Position numbers and translations under genes: made by a program | The notes under the pieces: model-generated | Told to the model about the DNA's origin: nothing | What the model saw: the letters and a program-made list of their open reading frames with translations, nothing else | Databases searched by the model: none | Source of the DNA: Oxalobacteraceae bacterium AB_14 | GTDB lineage: Bacteria; Pseudomonadota; Gammaproteobacteria; Burkholderiales; Burkholderiaceae_D | DNA length: 64,000 nt | Reading direction: 5' to 3' | Assembly: GCA_000381565.1 (NCBI GenBank) | Contig: KB906725.1 | Coordinates: 2,403,093 to 2,467,092 of the forward strand | In this document: one piece after another, positions 16,291 through 26,489 of the stretch | How positions within the stretch are numbered: the first letter of the stretch is position 1 | Layout of the letters: each line of letters opens with the position of its first letter

Positions 16291-17127
16291 ATGGCCCATC
16301 GATCACGCCGCTGGCTGTGTGCCGGATTGTTAATGTTGACCTTGGCCGGGACGGTCTCCGCGCAGCAGACCAGCTATACCTTCGGCGTGGTGCCGCAGGA
16401 GTCGGCGTCGCAGCTGGCCGCCAACTGGACGCCGGTGCTGATGGCCCTGTCCGACAAGGCCGGCGTCAAGATCAGCTTTGCCACCGCGCCCGACGTGCCC
16501 ACCTTCGAGCGCCGCCTGGCGGCCGGCGAATATGATTTCGCCTACATGAACCCCTACCATTTCGTGGTCTACAACGCCAAGCCCGGCTACCAGGCGCTGG
16601 CGCGCGCCAAGGGCGAGCGTCTGCGGGCGGTGGTGGTGGTGCGCAAGGACAGCCCGCTGCGCGAGCTCAAGGACCTGGCCGGCGCCACGCTGGCCTTCCC
16701 GACGCCGGCCGCCTTCGGCGCGACGCTGCTGGTGCAGGCCGAGTTGCGGCGCCAGGGTGTGGCGCACAAGGCCGCCTTCGTCAAGTCGCACAACTCGGTC
16801 TACCTCGATGTGGTCAAGGGCTTGTATCCGGCCGGCGGCGGCGTGCCGCGCACGCTCGACCTGCTCGACCCCCGCGTCTCGCGCGAGCTGCGGGTGTTGT
16901 GGACCAGTCCGCCTTTCACCACGCACGCCATCGCCACCCGGCCCAAGCTGGACCCGGCGCTGCGCCAGCGCGTGCTGGCGGCGATGCTGAAGATGAACCT
17001 GGAGCCGCTGCCGCTGAAGCTGCTGGCCGAGATCGGCTTCGAAGGTTTCGAGCCGGCCCAGGACCGGGATTGGGATGATGTGCGCCGGCTGGGCATTTCG
17101 CCGGCGGACGCCCGGATCCAGGAATAG
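16291..17127 (+). CDS. PhnD-like periplasmic substrate-binding protein, partner of hybrid kinase
   Basis: 278 residues of the phosphate/phosphite/phosphonate-binding (PhnD) superfamily, a periplasmic binding fold. A signal peptide ends at VSAQQ (about residue 22). Typical segments are FGVVPQESASQLAANWTPV, GEYDFAYMNPYHFVVYN and GATLAFPTPAAFGATLL. No permease or ATPase gene is nearby. Only 3 bp separate its stop from a membrane kinase gene, so it more likely presents a ligand to that sensor than feeds a transporter. The ATG at 16291 is chosen for its signal peptide; an earlier in-frame ATG at 16234 would add 19 residues before it. Confidence 0.85.
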   Translation: MAHRSRRWLCAGLLMLTLAGTVSAQQTSYTFGVVPQESASQLAANWTPVLMALSDKAGVKISFATAPDVPTFERRLAAGEYDFAYMNPYHFVVYNAKPGYQALARAKGERLRAVVVVRKDSPLRELKDLAGATLAFPTPAAFGATLLVQAELRRQGVAHKAAFVKSHNSVYLDVVKGLYPAGGGVPRTLDLLDPRVSRELRVLWTSPPFTTHAIATRPKLDPALRQRVLAAMLKMNLEPLPLKLLAEIGFEGFEPAQDRDWDDVRRLGISPADARIQE

Positions 17128-17130
17128 CCC

Positions 17131-19428
<2,298 letters not shown>

Positions 19429-19512
19429 AAATTTTGCGGGCGATATGCCGCTGGGAGCGATTCCACTCTACACTTGGCATTCTGTTCACTTTGCCAAGGT
19501 TGATGGAATTCC

Positions 19513-20718
19513 ATGAACGCCAACGCTTCCCGCCTGGACGTGATCGACGCATTGCGTGGCTTTGCCATCGTCTCGATCATGCTTCTTCACAATATCGAAC
19601 ACTTCGATTTCTACTTTTCCCCGTCCGGATTGCCGCCCTGGCTGATGGCGGTGGACAAAATGATCTGGGATAGCCTGTTTTTCCTGTTCGGAGGCAAGTC
19701 CTACGCGATCTTCGCGCTATTGTTCGGAATGACGTTCTACCTCCAGGATCACAGCCGTTGCTTGCGCGGCCAGGACTTCCGCGGCCGTTTTGCCTGGCGC
19801 ATGGTGTTATTGTTCGGTTTCGGCCTGTTCAATTCCATGTTTTACCACGGCGATATACTCAGTATTTACGCCGTGCTGGGATTGGCCCTGATACCGGTGG
19901 CGCGCTTGCGCAATGGCGTGGTATTGGGAATCGCGGTGTGCTTATTGCTGTTGCCGCACGCATGGGTGGAATTCTTGCTGGCCTTGCCAAATCCCGATGA
20001 AAAACTCGCCGATCCCGCTTCCTGGGCCTATTTCGGCCGCGCCGAGAAATATATGGCGCACGGTTCGGCATTCGACGTCTGGCGGGGGAATTTAACGAAT
20101 GGGAAAATCGGCGTCATCCGCTGGAGTTGGGAAAACGGCCGCATATTCCAGATACCGGCATTATTCATGCTGGGCATGTTGGCCGGCCGTTTATCGCTGT
20201 TTATTCAATCGGAATCAAACCGTATATTCTGGCGTAAAACATTGCTCGCCGCCGCGCTGGTGTTTGTTCCGCTGTATCTGCTGAAAAGCTCTCCCGATGC
20301 CTGGCATATCGGCGCGGCGGTGCGCCGTCCATTATTGGTGATGGTCACTTCATGGTCGAATGTGGCGTTCACGACGGTGCTGGTGTCCGGCTTTACGCTG
20401 CTGTCTTATTCCGTTAATTGGCTGAAGATATTCTCGCCGCTGGGCCGCATGAGTTTGACCAGTTATGTGGTGCAATCCATCATCGGCACGTCGATTTATT
20501 ATGGCTACGGCCTGGGCCTGTATCAATACACCGGCGCCAGTTTCGCGCTGGCGATAGGATTGGCGCTGGCGCTGTTGCAAAGACAGTTCAGCGTGTGGTG
20601 GCTGGGCCGTCACAAGCAGGGGCCGTTTGAAACGCTGTGGCACAAGGCCACGTGGATGGGCACCCATAGTGAAGACGTGCCAAATATTGGCGCGAATATA
20701 CCAAAAAACAGCTTGTGA
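19513..20718 (+). CDS. DUF418/YeiB-like polytopic membrane protein (first of two)
   Basis: 401 residues with about ten hydrophobic helices. The N-terminus RLDVIDALRGFAIVSIMLLHN is the YeiB/acyltransferase-like start, and the C-terminal part (FSPLGRMSLTSYVVQSIIGT, then YYGYGLGLYQY) is the DUF418 signature. The family is thought to move or modify envelope or exported molecules, but no reaction is proven. A second DUF418 gene lies at 23984. It has more AT-rich codons than its neighbours in places (TTA, ATA), hinting at a different history. Confidence 0.85.
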   Translation: MNANASRLDVIDALRGFAIVSIMLLHNIEHFDFYFSPSGLPPWLMAVDKMIWDSLFFLFGGKSYAIFALLFGMTFYLQDHSRCLRGQDFRGRFAWRMVLLFGFGLFNSMFYHGDILSIYAVLGLALIPVARLRNGVVLGIAVCLLLLPHAWVEFLLALPNPDEKLADPASWAYFGRAEKYMAHGSAFDVWRGNLTNGKIGVIRWSWENGRIFQIPALFMLGMLAGRLSLFIQSESNRIFWRKTLLAAALVFVPLYLLKSSPDAWHIGAAVRRPLLVMVTSWSNVAFTTVLVSGFTLLSYSVNWLKIFSPLGRMSLTSYVVQSIIGTSIYYGYGLGLYQYTGASFALAIGLALALLQRQFSVWWLGRHKQGPFETLWHKATWMGTHSEDVPNIGANIPKNSL

Positions 20719-20771
20719 AGGGGGGGGCGGCGGAGACGGCCATTCATGCCACCTCGAATAACCGTGAATTT

Positions 20772-20848
20772 GTCATTCCCGCGCAGGCGGGAATCCATGC
20801 TGAGCCTCTGGGCATGCGACCTATGGGTTCCCGCTTTCGCGGAACCAC
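20772..20848. repeat. Dispersed palindromic repeat between convergent genes
   Basis: GTCATTCCCGCGCAGGCGGG and a diverged inverted arm (GGGTTCCCGCTTTCGCGGAA) lie between the DUF418 gene and yigZ. The structure may act as a shared transcription barrier; no T-run follows it. Confidence 0.75.
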
Positions 20849-20875
20849 AGGTTTTTCGAAGTCCCCTTCAAGGTC

Positions 20876-21472
20876 TTATTCGTCGTCGGGAGCGATCCAT
20901 TGTATGCGGCCATGTCCGGCCTCATTCAATCGGTGGATCAGTTGCGCGGCTGCGTTATCGGCGAGGCTGAATTCGAACTGCACGTGGTCGGAATGGACGA
21001 CATGGTCGAGGGTGGCGCCGGCCAATTCTATTTCGCGCCGCACCATGCCCTCCATCGCATAGGGCGCGGTGCAGGTCAGGTATTGCAGTTTGATAATCGC
21101 GATTTTCTCGGACTTTAATAATGCCTGGGCCACGCTGTCGGTATAAGCGCGTACCAGGCCGCCGGCACCCAATTTAACCCCGCCGAAATAGCGGACCACG
21201 GTGGCCAATACCCCTTCCAGGTCCTGGTGGCGTAAAACATCGAGCATGGGGCGGCCGGCGGTGCCGCTGGGTTCGCCGTCATCGACTGCCGCCGATTGGC
21301 CGCCGGCTAATAATGCCCAGCAAACATGGGTGGCGCCCGGATGTTGCGCCCATAAATCGGCCACCACTTTTTGCGCGGCGCTCCGATCCGTCATCGGCTG
21401 AACGCAGGCTATAAAGCGGCTTTTTTTAATCAGCAATTCGTGGTGAACGGCGGCGGCGAGGGAGAAGGGCAT
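20876..21472 (-). CDS. yigZ: YigZ/IMPACT-family protein
   Basis: 198 residues, normal for the family. The signature runs DDGEPSGTAGRPMLDVL (about 66-82) and VVRYFGGVKLGAGGLVRAY (about 92-110). A C-terminal ferredoxin-like domain follows. Relatives of the eukaryotic regulator IMPACT are thought to act in translation or nucleic-acid binding; the bacterial role is not settled. Stop at 20876, just after a dispersed repeat. Confidence 0.92.
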   Translation of the reverse strand: MPFSLAAAVHHELLIKKSRFIACVQPMTDRSAAQKVVADLWAQHPGATHVCWALLAGGQSAAVDDGEPSGTAGRPMLDVLRHQDLEGVLATVVRYFGGVKLGAGGLVRAYTDSVAQALLKSEKIAIIKLQYLTCTAPYAMEGMVRREIELAGATLDHVVHSDHVQFEFSLADNAAAQLIHRLNEAGHGRIQWIAPDDE

Positions 21473-21547
21473 GGCGGGATTTCTGGCGCGGCGGCGGTAT
21501 AAACCGGGCTATGGTGCCAGAAATCCGGGGGAAATACAAAAACGCGC

Positions 21548-21862
21548 TTAGCGGTTGCTGATTTTCAAGCCGTCGCTGTCGGTGAAATTGCCGAGGACGA
21601 CGATGATAAAATCGATCAGCGCCCAGATACCAAAACCGCCGAAGGTGAACAGCATTAAAATGCCGGTACCGATCTTGCCGACGTAGAAACGGTGCACGCC
21701 CAGCACGCCGAGGAAGAAGCACAACAGCACGGTGACGACATAGTCTTTTTCCGAACGCGGGCCGGAGGCGGCTGCGGCATGTTGCGGCGCGCCGCAATGT
21801 GGACAGCTTGGTGCCGTTTCGTGAATTTCTTTGCCGCAACCGCGGCAGAATACCATGCCCAT
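21548..21862 (-). CDS. TM2-domain protein with N-terminal zinc ribbon
   Basis: 104 residues. Residues 6-24 form a zinc ribbon (CRGCGKEI...CPHCG). After a linker come two membrane helices with the TM2 pattern LGVLGVHRFYVGKIGTGILM and IWALIDFIIV. TM2 proteins are small membrane proteins of unknown function. AAGGG upstream supports the ATG at 21862. It is divergent from the helicase gene. Confidence 0.85.
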   Translation of the reverse strand: MGMVFCRGCGKEIHETAPSCPHCGAPQHAAAASGPRSEKDYVVTVLLCFFLGVLGVHRFYVGKIGTGILMLFTFGGFGIWALIDFIIVVLGNFTDSDGLKISNR

Positions 21863-22001
21863 GTTTTCCCTTTTGTTTGGTCTAATTGTTGTTGTAGGCT
21901 AGATTGCCTAGGCGGAAGATTATAGGTGGGCAGCCGGCTTAGCTTTCTCACCAACTGTAACGATCTGCTAAAATTCCAGCCCACCCACCCGAGTATCCCA
22001 C

Positions 22002-23984
22002 ATGAGCAATTCCTCCCCCGCGCCGCACCACCACGCCACCGATAGCGACCAGGGGGAAGACGACGATCTGATGCGCAAGCTCGGGCTGAATGCCAAGGGC
22101 GTGCTGCTGGCGCGTCAGGATGGCCGCGTATTCTTGCGCCTGAGCGGCGTGGTCGATTATGCGGGATTGCGGGTCGCCTACGACCTGGTGCCGGCGCAGG
22201 GCGTGCTGGCCAAGGCGTCCAAATGGCGCAAGATGGACCTCGATGCGCGCTCCCAGCTGCTGCTGGAACGCGCCAGCGACGCCGTCGGCGCCGAACTGCG
22301 CGGCTACGTCAGCGCCTTCGTGCAGGAAATGGCCGACGCCTGCGAGGACTGCGGGCTGGACCCCCAACCCTTCCTCGGCGCGCTGGCGGAGATGCAGATC
22401 TCCGAGCCGGCTGGTGTGGTGTTCGACCGTATCCGGCAGCGCCTGGAGCACGCGGTCGAGCGCGACATGGAGGAGCAGCATGCTGAACGCACGCGCCAGA
22501 GCATCAACCTGGCCGAATATCCGGCCTCGTTCGACGTGGCGCGGCGCATGAAGCGCCGCTTCATCGCGCTGCTGGGGCCGACCAACTCCGGCAAGACCCA
22601 CCAGGCGATCGAAGCGCTGGCCAAGGCGCCCAGCGGCGTCTACCTGGCGCCGCTGCGCCTGCTGGCGCTGGAAAACTACGAGCGCCTGCAAGCGATGGAA
22701 GCGCACGGCAAGCCGCTGGCGGTCAGCCTGGTGACCGGCGAGGAGCGCCGCCTGGTGGCCGGCGCCACCCACGTCGCCAGCACGGTCGAGATGCTCGACA
22801 CGCGCACCCCGGTCGACGTGGCCGTGATCGATGAAATCCAGATGCTGGCCGACCGCGACCGCGGCTCGGCCTGGACCGCCGCCGTCTGCGGCGCGCCGGC
22901 CCAGGTGGTCTACCTGGTGGGCGCGCCGGAAGCGCGGCGCGCCATCGAGGTGCTGGCGGCGCGCCTGGAGTGCGAGCTGGAAGTGCACGTGCTCAAGCGC
23001 AAAGGCCCGCTGTCGGTGGAGCCGAGCGCCGTGCGCAAGCTGAGCAACCTGCGGCGCGGCGACGCCGTGATCTGCTTCTCGCGCCGCGAGGTGCTGATGT
23101 GGCGCGACATGGTGACCGAGCTGGGCCTGTCGGTGGCCACCGTCTACGGCAATCTGTCGCCGGAGGTGCGGCGCGCGCAGGCGCAGCGCTTCCGCGACGG
23201 CCTGGCCGACGTGGTGGTGGGCACGGACGCCATCGCGATGGGCTTGAACATGCCGATCGCGCGCATCGTGCTGACCACTTCGGTCAAGTACAACGGCTAT
23301 GAAGAGGAAGAGATCCCGGCCGCGCTGGCGCGCCAGATCGCCGGCCGGGCAGGGCGCTTCGGCGTGCACGAGGAAGGCCTGGTGGCCGGCTACGACAACG
23401 AAACCCACAATGTGATCCGCTCGCTGCTGAGGGAAAAGCCGATGCCGCTGAAGACCACCGGCTTCGCCGTGGCGCCGACGCTGGAGCATCTGCACCGGAT
23501 TTCGTCGGTGACCAACGAGCACGCGCTGGCCAAGCTGTTGAAGCGCTTCGTGCACAACATCGATGTGCCGGACGGTTTCTTCTACCCGCGCATCACCGAG
23601 GACCAGTTCGAGCGCGCGGCCTGGCTCGATACGCTGGAGCTGACGGTGGCGGAGAAGTTCGCGCTGTCGCTGGTGCCGATCTCGTCCAAGGTGCCGTCGC
23701 TGCAGCGCGCGTGGGAGCATTGGGCGACGGCGCTGGCCGCCAAGCAGATCACGCCGATCAAGGCGGAGCCGGCGCCGCTGCACTACCTGTCCTTGCAGGA
23801 GGTGGAGGACGCCTGCCGCCTGTATTCGGCCTACGCTTGGCTGGCCTACCGGCAACCGGAGTACTTCCCCGATACCGAGCGGGCGCAGCTGCTGTCGCGC
23901 CAGGCCTCCGAGCGCGTGGACGCGATGCTGCAAGACCAGAACTCGGCCCTGCGCAAACGCCAGCCAAGGAAGTTCCGGCGCTAA
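22002..23984 (+). CDS. Suv3-type DExH RNA helicase
   Basis: 660 residues. An N-terminal region of about 180 residues precedes the helicase core: motif I GPTNSGKT (about 189-196), motif II DEIQM (about 278-282), motif V GTDAIAMGLNMPIARI and motif VI QIAGRAGRFG (about 445-454). This is the arrangement of the Suv3 family, first known as the mitochondrial degradosome helicase and also present in some proteobacteria. The C-terminal 150 residues match the Suv3 extension. It probably unwinds structured RNA for decay. Its stop overlaps the start of a DUF418 gene (TAATG). Confidence 0.88.
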   Translation: MSNSSPAPHHHATDSDQGEDDDLMRKLGLNAKGVLLARQDGRVFLRLSGVVDYAGLRVAYDLVPAQGVLAKASKWRKMDLDARSQLLLERASDAVGAELRGYVSAFVQEMADACEDCGLDPQPFLGALAEMQISEPAGVVFDRIRQRLEHAVERDMEEQHAERTRQSINLAEYPASFDVARRMKRRFIALLGPTNSGKTHQAIEALAKAPSGVYLAPLRLLALENYERLQAMEAHGKPLAVSLVTGEERRLVAGATHVASTVEMLDTRTPVDVAVIDEIQMLADRDRGSAWTAAVCGAPAQVVYLVGAPEARRAIEVLAARLECELEVHVLKRKGPLSVEPSAVRKLSNLRRGDAVICFSRREVLMWRDMVTELGLSVATVYGNLSPEVRRAQAQRFRDGLADVVVGTDAIAMGLNMPIARIVLTTSVKYNGYEEEEIPAALARQIAGRAGRFGVHEEGLVAGYDNETHNVIRSLLREKPMPLKTTGFAVAPTLEHLHRISSVTNEHALAKLLKRFVHNIDVPDGFFYPRITEDQFERAAWLDTLELTVAEKFALSLVPISSKVPSLQRAWEHWATALAAKQITPIKAEPAPLHYLSLQEVEDACRLYSAYAWLAYRQPEYFPDTERAQLLSRQASERVDAMLQDQNSALRKRQPRKFRR

Positions 23985-25093
23985 TGGCGGACCAGAACAC
24001 GGGCGGCGAACGGATAGACGCCATCGATATCCTGCGCGGCGTCGCGCTGTTCGGCGTGCTGTCGGTGAACCTGGTGTCGGAATTCCGGGTGTCGATTTTC
24101 CAGCAGTTCTTGCCGCCCGATCCGGGCCTGGGCATGCTGGACGCCTGGGTTGAAGGGCTGGTCCGCGTCGGCTTCGAGATGAAGGCCTTCGCCGTGTTTT
24201 CCTTCCTGTTCGGCCTTGGGTTGGCGGTGCAGTTCGAGCGCCTGTCCCGGACCGGGCGGCCGTTCTACTGGCTGGCGCGGCGGCTGGGCGTGCTGCTGGT
24301 ATTCGGCCTGGTGCACCTGCTGCTGGTCTGGAATGGCGACATCCTGACCGAATATGCGCTCGGCGGCCTGCTGGTGCTGCCCTTGCTTGCCGCGCCGGTC
24401 TGGGCGCTGGCGCTGGCGGCGGCCGGCATGTTCGCGCTCTATCTGTTCATCGGCGTGGTGCCGGTCGGCATACCGTGGCCGGAGCCGGCGTGGTTTCAGC
24501 AGCATGTCGCGCTGGCCAACCAGGTTTACGCCTCCGGTACGCAGGCCGAGATCTGCCGCTTCAGCCTGAGCGAACTGCCGTATCTGCTGCCCTTGCACCT
24601 CTACGTCATCCCGAGGACGCTGGCCTTGTTCCTGCTGGGCGCCCTCGCGTGGCGGACCGGCGTCATGCAACGGCCGGGCGAGCACCTGCGCCTGTGGACC
24701 GGCGTCGCGGTGATCGGCGTGGCGGGGGGCGCGGCATTGTGCATCCTGGACGTGGCCACCGGCGTCGGCCAGTCGCTGCTGGCCGCCGGCTATGCCGCGA
24801 CGGTGATCCTGCTGACGCAGCGCGGCTTGCTGCGCAGCTTCGCGCCGCTGGGCCGGATGGCCTTCACCAACTACATCGCCCAGTCGCTGATTTTTGGCGG
24901 CATCTTCTTTGGCTACGGGCTGGGGCAGTTCGGCAAGCTCGGCGCCGCGCCGGTGTTCCTGCTCGGCATCGGCGTGTATGTGGCGCAGATGGCCGTGAGC
25001 GCCTGGTGGTTGCGCCACTACCGCTTTGGCCCGCTGGAGTGGCTGTGGCGCACGCTGATGTATGGGACCTTGCAAGCCATGCGGAAGCGATGA
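23984..25093 (+). CDS. DUF418/YeiB-like polytopic membrane protein (second)
   Basis: 369 residues with eight to ten membrane helices. The start RIDAIDILRGVALFGVLSVN and the C-terminal FAPLGRMAFTNYIAQSLIFG...FFGYGLGQF are DUF418 marks. Conserved GRM-T-Y and GLG residues are shared with the copy at 19513, but overall identity looks modest, so this is an old paralogue. Start ATG 23984 shares one base with the helicase stop (TAATG), which implies translational coupling. Function is not established. Confidence 0.86.
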   Translation: MADQNTGGERIDAIDILRGVALFGVLSVNLVSEFRVSIFQQFLPPDPGLGMLDAWVEGLVRVGFEMKAFAVFSFLFGLGLAVQFERLSRTGRPFYWLARRLGVLLVFGLVHLLLVWNGDILTEYALGGLLVLPLLAAPVWALALAAAGMFALYLFIGVVPVGIPWPEPAWFQQHVALANQVYASGTQAEICRFSLSELPYLLPLHLYVIPRTLALFLLGALAWRTGVMQRPGEHLRLWTGVAVIGVAGGAALCILDVATGVGQSLLAAGYAATVILLTQRGLLRSFAPLGRMAFTNYIAQSLIFGGIFFGYGLGQFGKLGAAPVFLLGIGVYVAQMAVSAWWLRHYRFGPLEWLWRTLMYGTLQAMRKR

Positions 25094-25192
25094 TGTCTTA
25101 AGGAGCTACGCACATTCCCGCCAAGCCAGCGCCATCGAGACGCCAACCTCGGCTATCATGTCGGCCGGTCGGCATATGCTGGATGTTTAGGG

Positions 25193-26323
25193 ATGGGGAT
25201 GGATGCAGCAAGGGGAGGGGCTGGCGCGGAATTAGCGGTCCAGCCGCAGTTTGGTTTGATTAATCTGTTGAAAGCGGGTGCAGCGCAGTTGATTGTTTTG
25301 CATCATCTGGCATTTTATGGGCCGATGTCCGATCAAGTGCGGCCGCTGTTGCCGGCATTGATAGATTGGCTGAGCGGCAGTGCGCGCATCGCCGTGCAAG
25401 TATTCCTGGTCATCAGCGGCTTCCTGGTGGCGAAATCGCTGTCGCCCGCCGGCCAGTCCGGCCTGTCCGATCCATTGGGGGCGATCTGGCGGCGCTACAC
25501 CAAACTGGCGCCGCCGTTCCTGGCCGCCACCCTGCTGGCCGCCGTCGCTTCCGCCTGGGCCGGCAACTGGATGACGCACGGTTCGGTCTCCGCGCCGGCC
25601 ACCCTGAGCCAGCTGAGCGCGCACGCGCTGCTGCTGCATGGCGTGCTGGGCTACCCGTCCTTGTCGGCCGGCGCCTGGTATGTCGCCATCGATTTCCAAT
25701 TATATGCAGTCACGGCGCTGGCGCTGTGGCTGGCCGGCCGCGCCACCGGCCGTCGGCGGATGCTGTGGCTGATGCCGGCCTTGACCGCCTTGGGCGTGGC
25801 GCTGTCGCTGCTGTATTTCAACCTCGATGCCGACTGGGATAACTGGGCGCCGTATTTCTTCGGCAGCTATGGCCTGGGCATGCTGGCGTGGTGGGCCAGC
25901 GATCGCTGCCGCACGCCGGGCGCCGTGGCGCTGCTGCTGGCCATGGCCCTGTTGCCGGCGTCGGCCGCCTTGTTCCTGGATTTCCGCAGCCGCATCGCGC
26001 TGGCGCTGGTGGTCGCTTGCCTGCTGTATTTGTTTGGCCGCGCTGAAACGGCGGCGGCCGGCCGCGCCTGGTCCGTCGTCAACGGCCTGGGGCGGATATC
26101 GTATTCGGTGTTCCTGATCCACTTCCCGGTCTGCCTGCTGGTCAACGCGGCGTTCAGCCGTTTTGCCCCGGCCGGCCCCGCGTGGCAAGGCCTGGGCATG
26201 CTGCTGGCCTGGGCCGGCAGCCTGGCCGCCGGCGCCGCGTTTTTCCGCTGGGTGGAGGCGCCGCTGGGCCGCGCGGTCCAGTTCGCTACCGGCAAGATCG
26301 GCCTGCGTCCGCTGGCCGCCTAG
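25193..26323 (+). CDS. Acyltransferase-3 family membrane protein
   Basis: 376 residues, about ten helices. The N-terminal INLLKAGAAQLIVLHHLAFYG is the acyltransferase-3 (OafB/NodX) pattern with a conserved histidine pair; further conserved parts are VQVFLVISGFLVAKSL and a C-terminal GRISYSVFLIHFPV. These enzymes move acetyl or other acyl groups onto extracytoplasmic sugars such as lipopolysaccharide or peptidoglycan. Start ATG 25193; 25199 is an alternative. A separate 100-bp gap precedes it, so it may have its own promoter. Confidence 0.86.
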   Translation: MGMDAARGGAGAELAVQPQFGLINLLKAGAAQLIVLHHLAFYGPMSDQVRPLLPALIDWLSGSARIAVQVFLVISGFLVAKSLSPAGQSGLSDPLGAIWRRYTKLAPPFLAATLLAAVASAWAGNWMTHGSVSAPATLSQLSAHALLLHGVLGYPSLSAGAWYVAIDFQLYAVTALALWLAGRATGRRRMLWLMPALTALGVALSLLYFNLDADWDNWAPYFFGSYGLGMLAWWASDRCRTPGAVALLLAMALLPASAALFLDFRSRIALALVVACLLYLFGRAETAAAGRAWSVVNGLGRISYSVFLIHFPVCLLVNAAFSRFAPAGPAWQGLGMLLAWAGSLAAGAAFFRWVEAPLGRAVQFATGKIGLRPLAA

Positions 26324-26326
26324 CTC

Positions 26327-26489
26327 AGCGTCGTTCAAGCGCGACCCGATGGCCAAGGAGACCGAAGCCGGCTTTGACGCCATGGTCAAGCTGAACCGCG
26401 CCGATTTTGGCGTCAACCTGCATTTCCCGAACACGGCGCGGGAACTTACCGTCCACATCACGCTGGCTGCGAACTCGGAGAGCAGTTAA
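26327..26489 (+). pseudogene. C-terminal fragment of a YceI-family protein
   Basis: The reading SFKRDPMAKETEAGFDAM followed by VKLNRADFGVN and ending LTVHITLAANS matches the last quarter of YceI-type periplasmic lipocalin-like proteins (pattern DPxxxxxxAGFxAxxxxxRxDFGV). Everything before this is missing; the acyltransferase stop lies directly upstream. Only about 50 of about 190 residues remain, with no signal peptide, so this is a relic. Confidence 0.6.
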
